Source: Planctomycetota bacterium | GTDB lineage: Bacteria; Planctomycetota; Phycisphaerae; Sedimentisphaerales; Anaerobacaceae | DNA: 9,091 bases | Assembly (NCBI GenBank): GCA_022567055.1 | Contig: JADFHU010000177.1 | Location: forward strand, 1 to 9,091 | Direction of reading: 5' to 3' | Part shown: one piece after another, positions 1 to 6,734 of the stretch | Layout: every line of letters starts with the position of its first letter | Numbering within the stretch: the stretch's first letter is position 1 | The notes under the pieces: model-generated | Database searches by the model: none | The model's input: the letters and a program-made list of their open reading frames with translations, nothing else | Told to the model about the DNA's origin: nothing | Made by a program: the position numbers and the translations under genes

Positions 1-128
1 GTCGGATAAAGGCAGCCGCAGTTGTCCCGCCTGGCTGCATCCGGCTGCATCGACGATAGAACAAACATCGCCTGTTTCGCCGCCTTTGCCAGGCGAAAAA
101 ATTGCTCGCTTTCGGGCCAACGTTGGAG

Positions 129-157
129 TTTCCAGACAGAGCCAAATGATTTAGAAT
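129..157 (+). promoter_or_regulatory. Candidate sigma-70-type promoter for psd-pssA
   Basis: The hexamers TTTCCA (129-134, 4 of 6 matches to TTGACA) and TAGAAT (152-157, 5 of 6 to TATAAT) are separated by 17 bases. Transcription would begin near 164 and leave a leader of about 30 nt before the psd ATG at 196. This agrees with starting psd at 196 rather than at the upstream in-frame codon. The call rests on hexamer matching alone, and such matches arise by chance. Confidence 0.3.
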
Positions 158-195
158 GCACGCTTGGTTGGGAAGGGCGTGGCTTTGAATTCAAT

Positions 196-882
196 ATGAG
201 ACTACCGGTAACAGCAATGGGGTGGCCCCAAGTGGTGGTGTTCCCCGGCGTCATCGTCCTGTCGATGGCTATTCTCGCCCTCGTTTTCGGCGCTGCAATG
301 CCTCTATGGGCGCTGCTCGCTGTCGAGGGCCTGCTGGGACTGGTCCTGATCTGGACGCTCTGCTTCTTCCGGGATCCCGCCCGGCCCTGTCCTGAAGACG
401 AATCGTTGCTCCTGGCGCCTGCGGACGGTCGGATCACGGACGTCGAAGTCGTGCAGGAGGACACTTTCTTGCAGAAGAAAGCCCTTCGCATCGGGATCTT
501 TCTGAGCGTGTTCGATGTCCATGTCAATCGCGTTCCCTGTAGCGTCAGGCTGGAAAAAACCAGTTATAAGAAGGGCCGGTACAAGAATGCTCTGGATCCG
601 GAGTCCAGTCGGGTCAATGAGCGCAACGACCTCCATCTGGTCCGCATCCACAGCCCGGAGGACCGGCTGATCGTGCGCCAGATCAGTGGGGCGATTGCCC
701 GTCGCATCGTCTGTAAGGCTCGGCCTGGACAGGATTTTGCGGCGGGCGAGCGGGTCGGCATGATCAAGTTCGGGTCTCGGACAGAATTGTACGTACCCCT
801 ACGGGATCAACTGCACTGTCTGGTGAAAATTGGCGATAAGGTCAAGGCAGGATTGACGCCTCTAGCCAGGTATGAACGATGA
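196..882 (+). CDS. psd: Phosphatidylserine decarboxylase proenzyme (short form)
   Basis: This enzyme decarboxylates phosphatidylserine to phosphatidylethanolamine at the inner membrane. The proenzyme cleaves itself before a serine, which becomes the pyruvoyl cofactor of the alpha chain. The 228-aa product has two hydrophobic N-terminal segments (about residues 11-32 and 36-57), then FFRDP (57-61), APADGRI (74-80), FLSVFDVHVNRVP (102-114) and the cleavage motif GSRTELYVP (193-201), with cleavage expected between Gly193 and Ser194. Asp77 and His109 sit in the conserved family motifs. The length fits the short bacterial/archaeal Psd class rather than the roughly 300-aa E. coli type. The frame is open upstream to 22, but those residues look unlike a Psd N-terminus and a candidate promoter lies inside that stretch, so ATG 196 was chosen. 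No strong Shine-Dalgarno is seen; GGGAAGGG at 170-177 is rather far upstream. The stop overlaps the pssA start as ATGA. Confidence 0.93.
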   Translation: MRLPVTAMGWPQVVVFPGVIVLSMAILALVFGAAMPLWALLAVEGLLGLVLIWTLCFFRDPARPCPEDESLLLAPADGRITDVEVVQEDTFLQKKALRIGIFLSVFDVHVNRVPCSVRLEKTSYKKGRYKNALDPESSRVNERNDLHLVRIHSPEDRLIVRQISGAIARRIVCKARPGQDFAAGERVGMIKFGSRTELYVPLRDQLHCLVKIGDKVKAGLTPLARYER

Positions 883-1790
883 GCAAGCTCCGAAAAAGCG
901 GTCGGTCGGGTCGGCTCTTGAGGCGAGTGCGCCAAGGGCCCGTGAAGTCCATCACGGTCCTCCCCTCCCTGGTTACCATCCTGAACGGGACTTTCGGTTT
1001 TGCCGCCATTGTCTTCGCCAGCATGCCCGCGGCGGCCGGCGAATTGACCTCTCCCTTCATTGCCACGGCGGCGTACCTGATCTTTTGCGGGATGCTGGCC
1101 GATATGCTGGATGGCCAGCTCGCCCGCATGAGCCAGAACACCTCCAGTTTCGGCGGGCAACTGGATAGCCTCTGTGACATTATCACCTTTGGCGTGGCCC
1201 CGGCCTTCCTGATGCTGAAGGTGGTCACCCACAAGCTGGATGACGTGAATCTCGCCAACGAAAGCCTGATCAGCCGCTTTGTCTGGCTGGCGGCTCTAAC
1301 CTATGTCAGCTGTGCCATGATTCGTCTGGCCCGATTCAACGTGGAGAACGAAGAGGCGAGTGCCGACCACAAGACCTTCGTGGGTCTGCCCAGTCCCTCG
1401 GCGGCCGGGGTGATCGCGAGTTTGGTGCTCTTGCAGGAAAAGATGCTGCCGGGGTCGAAGTGGGTCCCTTACCTCTTACCCTTCATGGCCATCGCCGTAG
1501 CCTTCCTCATGGTGAGCCGCATTCGTTATCCCCATGTCGTCAACTACTACTTCAAGGGGAAGAAACCCTTCAGCTATCTGCTCAAGATCTTGATGGGCAT
1601 TGGCCTGGTCATCCTGCTGGATCCTGTCACCGCCTTGGCCCTGCTTTTCTGTGGTTTTGCCTTTTGGAGCTTCGCTACCACTCTGTATCAGAGGGCACTG
1701 AACCACCGTCTGTTCCGCGGGGCGGCGTCGGAACAGTCACTAGACCCGACAGCGCGGCCACCGGAACTGGCCGAGCAGTCGCCCCATTAG
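879..1790 (+). CDS. pssA: CDP-diacylglycerol-serine O-phosphatidyltransferase
   Basis: PssA condenses CDP-diacylglycerol and serine to phosphatidylserine, the substrate of the Psd encoded just upstream. The 303-aa product is an integral membrane protein of the CDP-alcohol phosphatidyltransferase family (type II PssA). The complete signature DG-x2-AR-x8-G-x3-D-x3-D is visible: Asp78-Gly79, Ala82-Arg83, Gly92, Asp96 and Asp100, with Asp75 as the other usual metal/substrate aspartate. Several hydrophobic helices follow (about 100-115, 130-150, 168-180, 194-210, 230-262). The basic N-terminus suits a cytoplasmic start. The ATG overlaps the psd stop as ATGA, so the two genes are translationally coupled and form one pathway operon. 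The last 38 codons or so are antisense to the 3' end of the convergent PilZ gene; this tail is polar and Pro/Glu-rich and unlikely to be catalytic. Confidence 0.94.
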   Translation: MSKLRKSGRSGRLLRRVRQGPVKSITVLPSLVTILNGTFGFAAIVFASMPAAAGELTSPFIATAAYLIFCGMLADMLDGQLARMSQNTSSFGGQLDSLCDIITFGVAPAFLMLKVVTHKLDDVNLANESLISRFVWLAALTYVSCAMIRLARFNVENEEASADHKTFVGLPSPSAAGVIASLVLLQEKMLPGSKWVPYLLPFMAIAVAFLMVSRIRYPHVVNYYFKGKKPFSYLLKILMGIGLVILLDPVTALALLFCGFAFWSFATTLYQRALNHRLFRGAASEQSLDPTARPPELAEQSPH

Positions 1791-2583
1791 CCATCTTATG
1801 CGGCCATTGCCCCGTTTCGTTCATCTCGTGATACGTTTCCGCGACGCCAACGATCCGCGCCAGGGTGCGTTGGCCCTCTCGACTCGCCTCAAGGCCGACG
1901 ATCTGGAGGCCCAGACAGAAGGCGGTGTTGTCGGCCGTGGGCAGGATGTTGCGGATCTGAGCGTAGAATACCAGGGGCTTCTCGTAGGGCAGGGGTGTGA
2001 AGCGTAGCCCGATGAACTGTCCCCGGTGAAAGTCGGGCCGCGCCTTGGCCTCTCCCGTATCGTCGTGGGCCATGGGCAACGCCAGCATGGCGCCGCCGGC
2101 ACTGATGTCCATGAGGCGACCTTCGTGGTAGTCATGAGGCACATCCGGCGCGGTGGTCCTGCAGGAACGGTGCCAGAGGGCGACCTCCACCTGGAGAGCA
2201 TCTGGCACTTGGACCCGATAGTAACTGCGTCGCTGGATCGCCTTGATCTGTGCGGGACAGTTCAATGAGATGCTGCCCCCTTTGCCGGGGTCTTTCGACG
2301 GTTTGAGTGCATTGACCGTGGCGTCAAAGACAAATTTTCCGTAGGAATGCTTGAACGACAATCCCACCGGCTGGCCGACCTTGATGTTGATCGGCTGGCG
2401 CTTATCCGGCGCGTGTATGCTCTCCACCTGAACCGTTTGGCCGTCGAAGTCAACGAAAATGACCTTGGATACGTGCCACTTGTTCCTTGACATGTAGGAG
2501 AGAATGGCAGGAGTGTTCTTATGGACGACCGTTCTCAGTAGCTCACCCGATTGCTTTGCATCAAGCGCCTGCATGTTGCTCAT
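1675..2583 (-). CDS. YcgR-like PilZ-domain protein (probable c-di-GMP receptor)
   Basis: The protein has the two-part layout of YcgR-type c-di-GMP receptors. An N-terminal beta-rich YcgR-N/PilZN-like domain (roughly the first 110 residues) is followed by a PilZ domain. The PilZ ligand motifs are present: an RxxxR motif (RSYYR, just after the interdomain linker) and a DxSxxG motif (DISAGG) about 36 residues later. In this family these residues bind c-di-GMP. The output cannot be named; YcgR proteins commonly act on flagellar motors, but no motility gene is nearby. ATG 2583 was chosen (302 aa). A GTG at 2604 would add seven residues and has a GGTGG at a better spacing (9 nt), so it is a real alternative. 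About 38 C-terminal codons lie antisense to pssA, and this tail (rich in Pro, Gly, Thr) falls beyond the PilZ fold. Confidence 0.8.
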   Translation of the reverse strand: MSNMQALDAKQSGELLRTVVHKNTPAILSYMSRNKWHVSKVIFVDFDGQTVQVESIHAPDKRQPINIKVGQPVGLSFKHSYGKFVFDATVNALKPSKDPGKGGSISLNCPAQIKAIQRRSYYRVQVPDALQVEVALWHRSCRTTAPDVPHDYHEGRLMDISAGGAMLALPMAHDDTGEAKARPDFHRGQFIGLRFTPLPYEKPLVFYAQIRNILPTADNTAFCLGLQIVGLEASREGQRTLARIVGVAETYHEMNETGQWPHKMANGATARPVPVAALSGLVTVPTPPRGTDGGSVPSDTEW

Positions 2584-2723
2584 AGTCCACCCCGCAATAG
2601 ACACTTCATGTTGCCACCCTAGATCCCTGCAATCAGAATATAGGAATCAATCGGTGTGGGTGCAAATGGCGGGCAGGGCGCTCGTATTCTATTGCCCTCT
2701 CGTGTGAGGCCTGATATTGAAGG

Positions 2724-2795
2724 AAATCAGTAATCAGTAATCAGTGGCTAGTGGTCGGTGAGTCAGTGGGTCTGTGGGTCCGTCATCGGCGGTCG
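2724..2795. repeat. Degenerate TCAGT/AGTGG simple-repeat tract
   Basis: The stretch contains tandem AATCAGT units (about three), then CAGTGGCTAGTGGT, then GTCAGTGGGTCTGTGGGTCCGTC-like units. The 14-mer CAGTGGCTAGTGGT recurs exactly at 5118-5131 downstream of pyrE. Similar tracts lie at both edges of the IS110 element (about 6762-6797 and 8561-8640). No reading frame uses it. Confidence 0.7.
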
Positions 2796-2869
2796 GCAAC
2801 TGCCTGGCGGGAGTCGGGACGGGTTTCAGACAGATCCTAGCCAGTATGCTCTAACAGTGGTATAAAGAA

Positions 2870-2936
2870 GGGTTTCCTGCCCTCCGACGCGACAGTCGCG
2901 CCAGGTGGAAGCAGGGGTCCCCAAGAGCAGGAACCC
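2870..2936 (+). promoter_or_regulatory. purB leader hairpin covering the Shine-Dalgarno
   Basis: GGGTTTCCTGC (2870-2880) is complementary to GCAGGAACCC (2927-2936) with a single bulged base. The right arm contains the purB Shine-Dalgarno AGCAGGA, 6 nt before the ATG at 2939. Inside the loop are a GC-rich palindrome, CGCGACAGTCGCG (2888-2900), and GGGGTCCCC (2914-2922). If transcribed, the fold would hide the ribosome binding site. The base pairing is visible in the sequence; a regulatory role is inference. Confidence 0.45.
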
Positions 2937-2938
2937 TA

Positions 2939-4372
2939 ATGGCGGCCGATAACATCCTCTACAGCAGCCCTTTGGTGGAGCGCTATGCCTCCCGCGAGAT
3001 GTCTCAGTTGTTCGGAGCGGATCGGAAGTTTGGCACCTGGCGGAGGCTCTGGTTGGAATTGGCCCGGGCCCAGAAGAGGCTGGGCCTGCCCATCAAGCAG
3101 ACCCAGATTGATCAGATGGCTCGGCACCTGGATGACATCGACTACGCCAGGGCCGCCCGCTATGAAAAGAAATCTCGCCACGATGTGATGGCCCACATCT
3201 ACACCTTCGGTGATGCGGCGCCCAAGGCCGCCCCGATCATTCACCTCGGCGCGACCAGCTGTTTTGTCGGTGACAATGCCGATCTGATCATCATGCGTGA
3301 GGCCCTGCAAGGGGTGGCCGGCAAGTTGGCCGGCGTCATCCACCTCCTGGGAAAGTTCGCCAAGCAGCGTCGGTCGATGGTGACGCTCGGCTTTACGCAC
3401 TACCAGCCGGCGCAACTGACCACCGTCGGCAAACGGGCGGCGCTGTGGTGCTATGAGTTTGCCCTAGACCTGGAGGAGGTCGAGCATCGGCTGGACACGC
3501 TGCCCTTCCGCGGCGTCAAGGGCACCACCGGCACCCAAGCCTCCTTCCTCCATCTCTTCGAAGGGGATCACAAGAAAGTGACGCGGCTGGACGCGATGCT
3601 GACCCAGGCCTTTGGCTTCAAGAAGACCTGTGCCGTGACCGGCCAGACCTATCCGCGCAAGATCGACGCGCTGGTGGTCAACGCGTTGGCCTCCATTGCC
3701 CAGTCGGCACACAAACTCTGCAATGATCTACGTCTGTTGGCCAACCTCAAGGAGATGGAAGAGCCCTTCGCCCAGACGCAGGTGGGCTCCTCCGCCATGG
3801 CCTACAAGCGCAATCCCATGCTGGCGGAGCGGACCACGGCCCTCAGCCGACTGGTGATGAGTCTGGCGAGTAGCCCGATGATGACGGCGGCCGAGCAGTG
3901 GTTTGAACGAACTCTGGATGATTCCGCCAATCGGCGCGTGGTGATTCCCGAGGCCTTCCTGGCGACCGATGGCATCCTCGATCTCCTGAACAACGTATTG
4001 GATGGCCTCGTGGTCTACCCCAAGGTGATCGAGGCCCACGTCCAGGCCGAACTGCCCTTCATGGCGACCGAGAACATCCTCATGGCGGGCGTGAAGGCGG
4101 GTGGGAATCGGCAGACGCTGCACGAGTCCATTCGGCAGCATGCCCAAGAGGCCGCCGCTCAGGTCAAGCAGCAGGGTCGGCCCAACGATCTCATGGACCG
4201 GTTGCGGGCGGACCCGGCATTCGAGCATGTGGACTTGAATGCCGCCCTGGACGCTCGGCTCTATGTGGGCCGCTGTCCCGAGCAGGTCGATGAATTTGTC
4301 GCAGATATCGTGACGCCGATCCGGCGCAGATATCGCAAGGCCCTCAACCAGAAAGTAGAGTTGCACGTATGA
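2939..4372 (+). CDS. purB: Adenylosuccinate lyase
   Basis: PurB is a cytoplasmic homotetramer that removes fumarate from SAICAR and from adenylosuccinate, so it acts both in de novo purine synthesis and in AMP formation. The 477-aa product belongs to the fumarase/aspartase superfamily. The signature GSSAMAYKRNP occupies residues 283-293 and carries the flexible-loop catalytic serine. RHDVMAH (His81), LGATSCFVGDN just after residue 102 and FTHYQPAQLTTVGKRA (His154) match the other conserved active-site blocks. The length and the AMAYKRNP form resemble the longer, eukaryote-like/Bacteroidetes-like PurB class more than the 430-aa Bacillus form. The start at ATG 2939 has AGCAGGA at a suitable distance, and this site falls inside a leader hairpin. 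pyrE follows about 215 bp downstream on the same strand, separated by a palindromic element. Confidence 0.95.
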   Translation: MAADNILYSSPLVERYASREMSQLFGADRKFGTWRRLWLELARAQKRLGLPIKQTQIDQMARHLDDIDYARAARYEKKSRHDVMAHIYTFGDAAPKAAPIIHLGATSCFVGDNADLIIMREALQGVAGKLAGVIHLLGKFAKQRRSMVTLGFTHYQPAQLTTVGKRAALWCYEFALDLEEVEHRLDTLPFRGVKGTTGTQASFLHLFEGDHKKVTRLDAMLTQAFGFKKTCAVTGQTYPRKIDALVVNALASIAQSAHKLCNDLRLLANLKEMEEPFAQTQVGSSAMAYKRNPMLAERTTALSRLVMSLASSPMMTAAEQWFERTLDDSANRRVVIPEAFLATDGILDLLNNVLDGLVVYPKVIEAHVQAELPFMATENILMAGVKAGGNRQTLHESIRQHAQEAAAQVKQQGRPNDLMDRLRADPAFEHVDLNAALDARLYVGRCPEQVDEFVADIVTPIRRRYRKALNQKVELHV

Positions 4373-4387
4373 CACCCTCCCGAGAGG

Positions 4388-4566
4388 GGCTTGGTTCAGT
4401 TCAGAGTCACACTGTCGATCCTTGTCGTTGTCGTAATCGTAATCGAAGCATGAATTGGCTCGATGCGGTTCTCGATTACGACAACGACAACCGCTTTGCT
4501 GATCATGACCACGAAGGTAGAGGCAGACTGACTGACACCTCTACCAGAACAATTCTGGACCATGCC
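4388..4566. repeat. Palindromic interspersed element, copy 1 (upstream of pyrE)
   Basis: The core is a perfect 18-bp inverted repeat, TTGTCGTTGTCGTAATCG (4422-4439) with CGATTACGACAACGACAA (4473-4490), around a 33-nt spacer. The outer ends form an imperfect terminal inverted repeat: GGCTTGGTTCAG (4388-4399) against CTGGACCATGCC (4555-4566), whose reverse complement is GGCATGGTCCAG. The whole unit is homologous to 5316-5488, including the shared stretches GTCACACT, CAACCGCT and AGAAC. It fills the gap between purB and pyrE and ends immediately before the pyrE Shine-Dalgarno. It encodes no transposase and behaves like a REP/MITE-type element; the mobility mechanism is unknown. Confidence 0.75.
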
Positions 4567-4588
4567 CAGGAGAAGGATCGGTTCCATC

Positions 4589-5113
4589 ATGACGAGAGAT
4601 GAGTTAATCAAGAGAATCAAGGAAACGGCCTACCTGGAAGGCGACTTCACCCTGCGCAGCGGCAAGAAGAGCAAGTACTATCTGGACAAGTACCTCTTTG
4701 AGACCTGTCCGGACATCCTCAAGGCACTCGGCCATGAATTCGGTCGATTTGTCACCGACGACGTCACTTTGATCGCCGGCGCGGAACTTGGGGGCGTTGC
4801 CCTGGCGGCGGCCACGGCCATGGAAACCGGCAAGAACTGGGTCATCATTCGTAACAGCAAGAAGGGTTACGGCACGAACAAAATGGTGGAGGGCGTTCTC
4901 AACGCGACTGACGTTGTCCTGCTGGTCGAAGACATTGCCACCACCGGGGGGCAGGTGATCGAAGCGGCCCGGATCATCATTGAGGCCGGCGCGACCGTGA
5001 AGAAGATCGTCTGCACCATCGATCGTCGGCAAGGGGCCGAAGAAAACGTCACAGAAGCGGGCTTCGAGTTTGATCGTATCCTCTCGAAGGAGGACTTGGG
5101 GATTGTGGACTAG
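4589..5113 (+). CDS. pyrE: Orotate phosphoribosyltransferase
   Basis: PyrE transfers the phosphoribosyl group of PRPP to orotate, giving orotidine 5'-monophosphate in de novo pyrimidine synthesis; it is cytoplasmic and usually dimeric. The 174-aa product has the N-terminal substrate motif FTLRSGKKSKYYLDK (residues 20-34), the segment IRNSKKGYGT (87-96), which carries family lysines, and the PRPP-binding loop VVLLVEDIATTGG (109-121) with the acidic pair Glu114-Asp115. The frame is open to an ATG at 4562, but that codon lies in the terminal repeat of the palindromic element. AGGAGAAGGA (4568-4577) precedes ATG 4589, so 4589 was chosen, although an 11-nt spacing is slightly long. It may share a transcript with purB, with the element in the intergenic part. 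Confidence 0.93.
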   Translation: MTRDELIKRIKETAYLEGDFTLRSGKKSKYYLDKYLFETCPDILKALGHEFGRFVTDDVTLIAGAELGGVALAAATAMETGKNWVIIRNSKKGYGTNKMVEGVLNATDVVLLVEDIATTGGQVIEAARIIIEAGATVKKIVCTIDRRQGAEENVTEAGFEFDRILSKEDLGIVD

Positions 5114-5155
5114 AGTCCAGTGGCTAGTGGTTAGTGACGAGTGGCTAGCCGCTCA
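5114..5155. repeat. Degenerate AGTGGCTAGTGG repeat tract after pyrE
   Basis: Just after the pyrE stop is a run of AGTGG/TTAGTGACG/AGTGGCTAG units. It contains CAGTGGCTAGTGGT (5118-5131), identical to 2742-2755 upstream of purB. It is the same class of simple repeat that flanks the IS110 element. Confidence 0.6.
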
Positions 5156-5190
5156 CCGAGCAAGGGATTGCGAGCGATAAGGGGTGGATT

Positions 5191-5555
5191 GAACCGCAGA
5201 ATATCGAACAAGGAACTGCAGAATGTCGAAGGATTGTGAGTCTAGTCTCGGAGAATAGGTCCTCGACTTTGCCGTTCGGATCATCAGGCCGATCGATACA
5301 AATGTCTGTCGAGAAGGCCTGGTTCAGTCCCGGGTCACACTCGTGATCGTTGTCGTTGTCGTAATCGAAACAGCGAACTGGCGCTATTAGGGGTATCGAT
5401 TACGACAACGACAACCGCTGCGCTGATTACGACAACGAGCAGCGGTACACGGACTGGCACCTATGCGAGAACGATTTTGAACCAAGCCGGCGAGAAGGCC
5501 TCTGAGTTGGTGACACTTCATCATTGGACATTCCTTGCTCGATATTCTGCGGTTC
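5191..5555. repeat. Long inverted repeat enclosing element copy 2
   Basis: The arm at 5191-5215, starting GAACCGCAGAATATCGAACA, is the reverse complement of 5531-5555 at 24 of 25 positions. The arms enclose 315 bp that contain palindromic element copy 2 plus about 100 bp of unassigned sequence (5216-5315). Similar GCAGAATRTCGA words recur next to the left arm (5218-5228), suggesting a repeat-rich arm. The structure lies between the convergent pyrE and malY-like genes. No credible ORF is inside. Confidence 0.75.
5316..5488. repeat. Palindromic interspersed element, copy 2 (downstream of pyrE)
   Basis: The core stem is a perfect 20-bp inverted repeat, GTTGTCGTTGTCGTAATCGA (5349-5368) with its complement at 5396-5415, around a 27-nt spacer. 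Terminal inverted repeats are GGCCTGGTTCAG (5316-5327) and TTGAACCAAGCC (5477-5488), the second reading GGCTTGGTTCAA on the other strand. CGAGAAGGCCT occurs directly repeated at 5310-5320 and 5491-5501. That could be a target duplication, but copy 1 has a related GAGARGG at both ends, so it may belong to the element. An additional ATTACGACAACGA follows the right arm at 5426-5438. Confidence 0.75.
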
Positions 5556-5591
5556 GCGTTTGTTTGAATGGCCAGCTGCCGAACCTACCGA

Positions 5592-6734
5592 CTACCTTTC
5601 CCGAACGGCTTTCTCGATTCGCCGCAACGCCTCCTTTAGCGTTTCTCTGGTACAGCCAAAGTTGAGACGCACATAGCCGGCGCCATCAAACTGCCGGCCA
5701 TCGGAGAGGCCCACCCCCGCCTGCTCGAAGAATCGTTGGGGGTGCTTCAAATTCAGGTCCCGTGTATCGATCCAGGCCAGATAGGTGGCTTGGACGTGAG
5801 TCATGGAGAGTCCTGGTATTTTCTCGATGCGGCTTTCGAGGAGGTCACGATTCCCGCGCAGGTAGTCCAATAGCGCTAGGCGCCAGGGCTCGCCGTGGCG
5901 ATAGGCGGCCAGGGCCGCTTCGAAGCCCATGAGGTTGCAATGCGGTACGATCCCCTGACACACGGCGTCAAAGCGGCGGCGGAGCTTGGGATCGGGAATG
6001 ATCGCGACGGCACAGTTAAGGCCAGGCAGGTTAAAGGTCTTACTAGGTGACATCAGAGTGATCGATTGTGACTCAAAGGCCTCATCGAGCTTCGCCGTGG
6101 GAAAGTGTGTCAAGGGATCTAGTATCAGGTCACAGTGCACTTCATCGGAACAGACGATGATGTCACGTTCTATGCAGATCTCGGCGACCTGTCGTAACGC
6201 CTCCTCCTCGAAGACGCGACCCACCGGGTTATGGGGGCTGCAGAGCAACAGCAAGCCGGTCTGTGATGAGATCGAGGCTCTGAAGAAATCCAGATCGATC
6301 TCGTAACGATCGCCGACCTTGGCCAAGGGTACGGTGACCAGTCTACGCTCGGAAAAATGAGGTGCCGTGAGGAAGGGAGGATAGATCGGTGTAAAAGTGA
6401 CCACTTCCTGCTTGTGTCGCTCCAAGACCCGGCAGGCGACATTCAATGCGACCACCAGGCCAGGCAACCAGACCAACCAGCGCGGCTCGACCCGCCAACC
6501 GTAGAGCGAGGCCATGCGCTCGACAAAAACCTCCTTCAGGGCCTCCGGCGTCTTGGTGTAACCGAACACGCCGTGATCGATACGCGTTTTGAGGGCGTCC
6601 CGCAGTTCAGGCGGCGACTGGAAATCCATGTCCGCGATCCACAAGGGAATGATGGGCCGGTCTCGGTAGTGCTCCCACTTGAAACTGCTGCTGTGGGTAC
6701 GGTCAATGGGTTGGTCAAAGTCGTAGTCACTCAC
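5592..6734 (-). CDS. MalY/PatB-family PLP enzyme (putative C-S lyase)
   Basis: This is a 380-aa fold-type I PLP enzyme of the aminotransferase class I/II superfamily, MalY/PatB branch. Relatives cleave cystathionine or cysteine to an amine product, pyruvate and ammonia, and some moonlight as regulators. Family blocks in order are LWIADMDFQSP (31-41), a conserved early motif; CSPHNPVGR (165-173) with Asn169; SDEVHCDL (196-203), whose Asp197 should contact the PLP pyridine nitrogen; and the Schiff-base lysine in SPSKTFNLPGL (Lys232). The C-terminal region ending in LNFGCTRETLKEALRRIEKAV is typical. The start is GTG 6734; no clear Shine-Dalgarno precedes it, but a TATACT lies about 7 nt upstream. 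Exact substrate specificity cannot be read from the sequence; transaminase activity is the alternative. It is convergent with pyrE and transcribed alone. Confidence 0.88.
   Translation of the reverse strand: MSDYDFDQPIDRTHSSSFKWEHYRDRPIIPLWIADMDFQSPPELRDALKTRIDHGVFGYTKTPEALKEVFVERMASLYGWRVEPRWLVWLPGLVVALNVACRVLERHKQEVVTFTPIYPPFLTAPHFSERRLVTVPLAKVGDRYEIDLDFFRASISSQTGLLLLCSPHNPVGRVFEEEALRQVAEICIERDIIVCSDEVHCDLILDPLTHFPTAKLDEAFESQSITLMSPSKTFNLPGLNCAVAIIPDPKLRRRFDAVCQGIVPHCNLMGFEAALAAYRHGEPWRLALLDYLRGNRDLLESRIEKIPGLSMTHVQATYLAWIDTRDLNLKHPQRFFEQAGVGLSDGRQFDGAGYVRLNFGCTRETLKEALRRIEKAVRER

Larger units (their letters stand above)
2605..2938. other. Intergenic region between PilZ gene and purB
   Basis: This 334-bp gap lies between two divergent genes and should hold both promoters. 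It contains the degenerate repeat tract (2724-2795) and the purB leader hairpin (2870-2936). I see no convincing paired -35/-10 hexamers for either gene and no credible small ORF with a ribosome binding site. Confidence 0.6.

Noticed and set aside
22..195. In-frame upstream extension of psd by 58 codons
   Set aside because: The extra residues are Cys/Arg-rich and unlike Psd N-termini, a candidate promoter lies inside, and the hydrophobic N-terminal segment normal for short Psd starts right after ATG 196.
2724..2795. CRISPR array
   Set aside because: The repeat units are short, variable and without constant-length spacers, and no cas genes are present.
2936..3415. 159-codon minus-strand frame antisense to purB, plus other long antisense frames in psd, purB and pyrE
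   Set aside because: They mirror strongly conserved enzyme genes, as expected in GC-rich DNA, and show no coherent protein features or start signals.
4369..4602. 77-codon frame between purB and pyrE containing DYDNDN-type residues
   Set aside because: It is the translation of the palindromic element; the acidic repeat comes from the CGATTACGACAACGAC arms, and the frame overlaps the pyrE start region.
5310..5501. CGAGAAGGCCT direct repeat as an 11-bp target-site duplication of element copy 2
   Set aside because: Not accepted as such: the repeat overlaps the terminal inverted repeat and copy 1 shows a related GAGARGG word at both ends, so it is probably part of the element.
5477..5665. 62-codon frame at the right end of element copy 2
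   Set aside because: It begins in the terminal repeat of the element, crosses the outer inverted repeat arm and enters the antisense of the malY-like gene; no ribosome binding site or domain.
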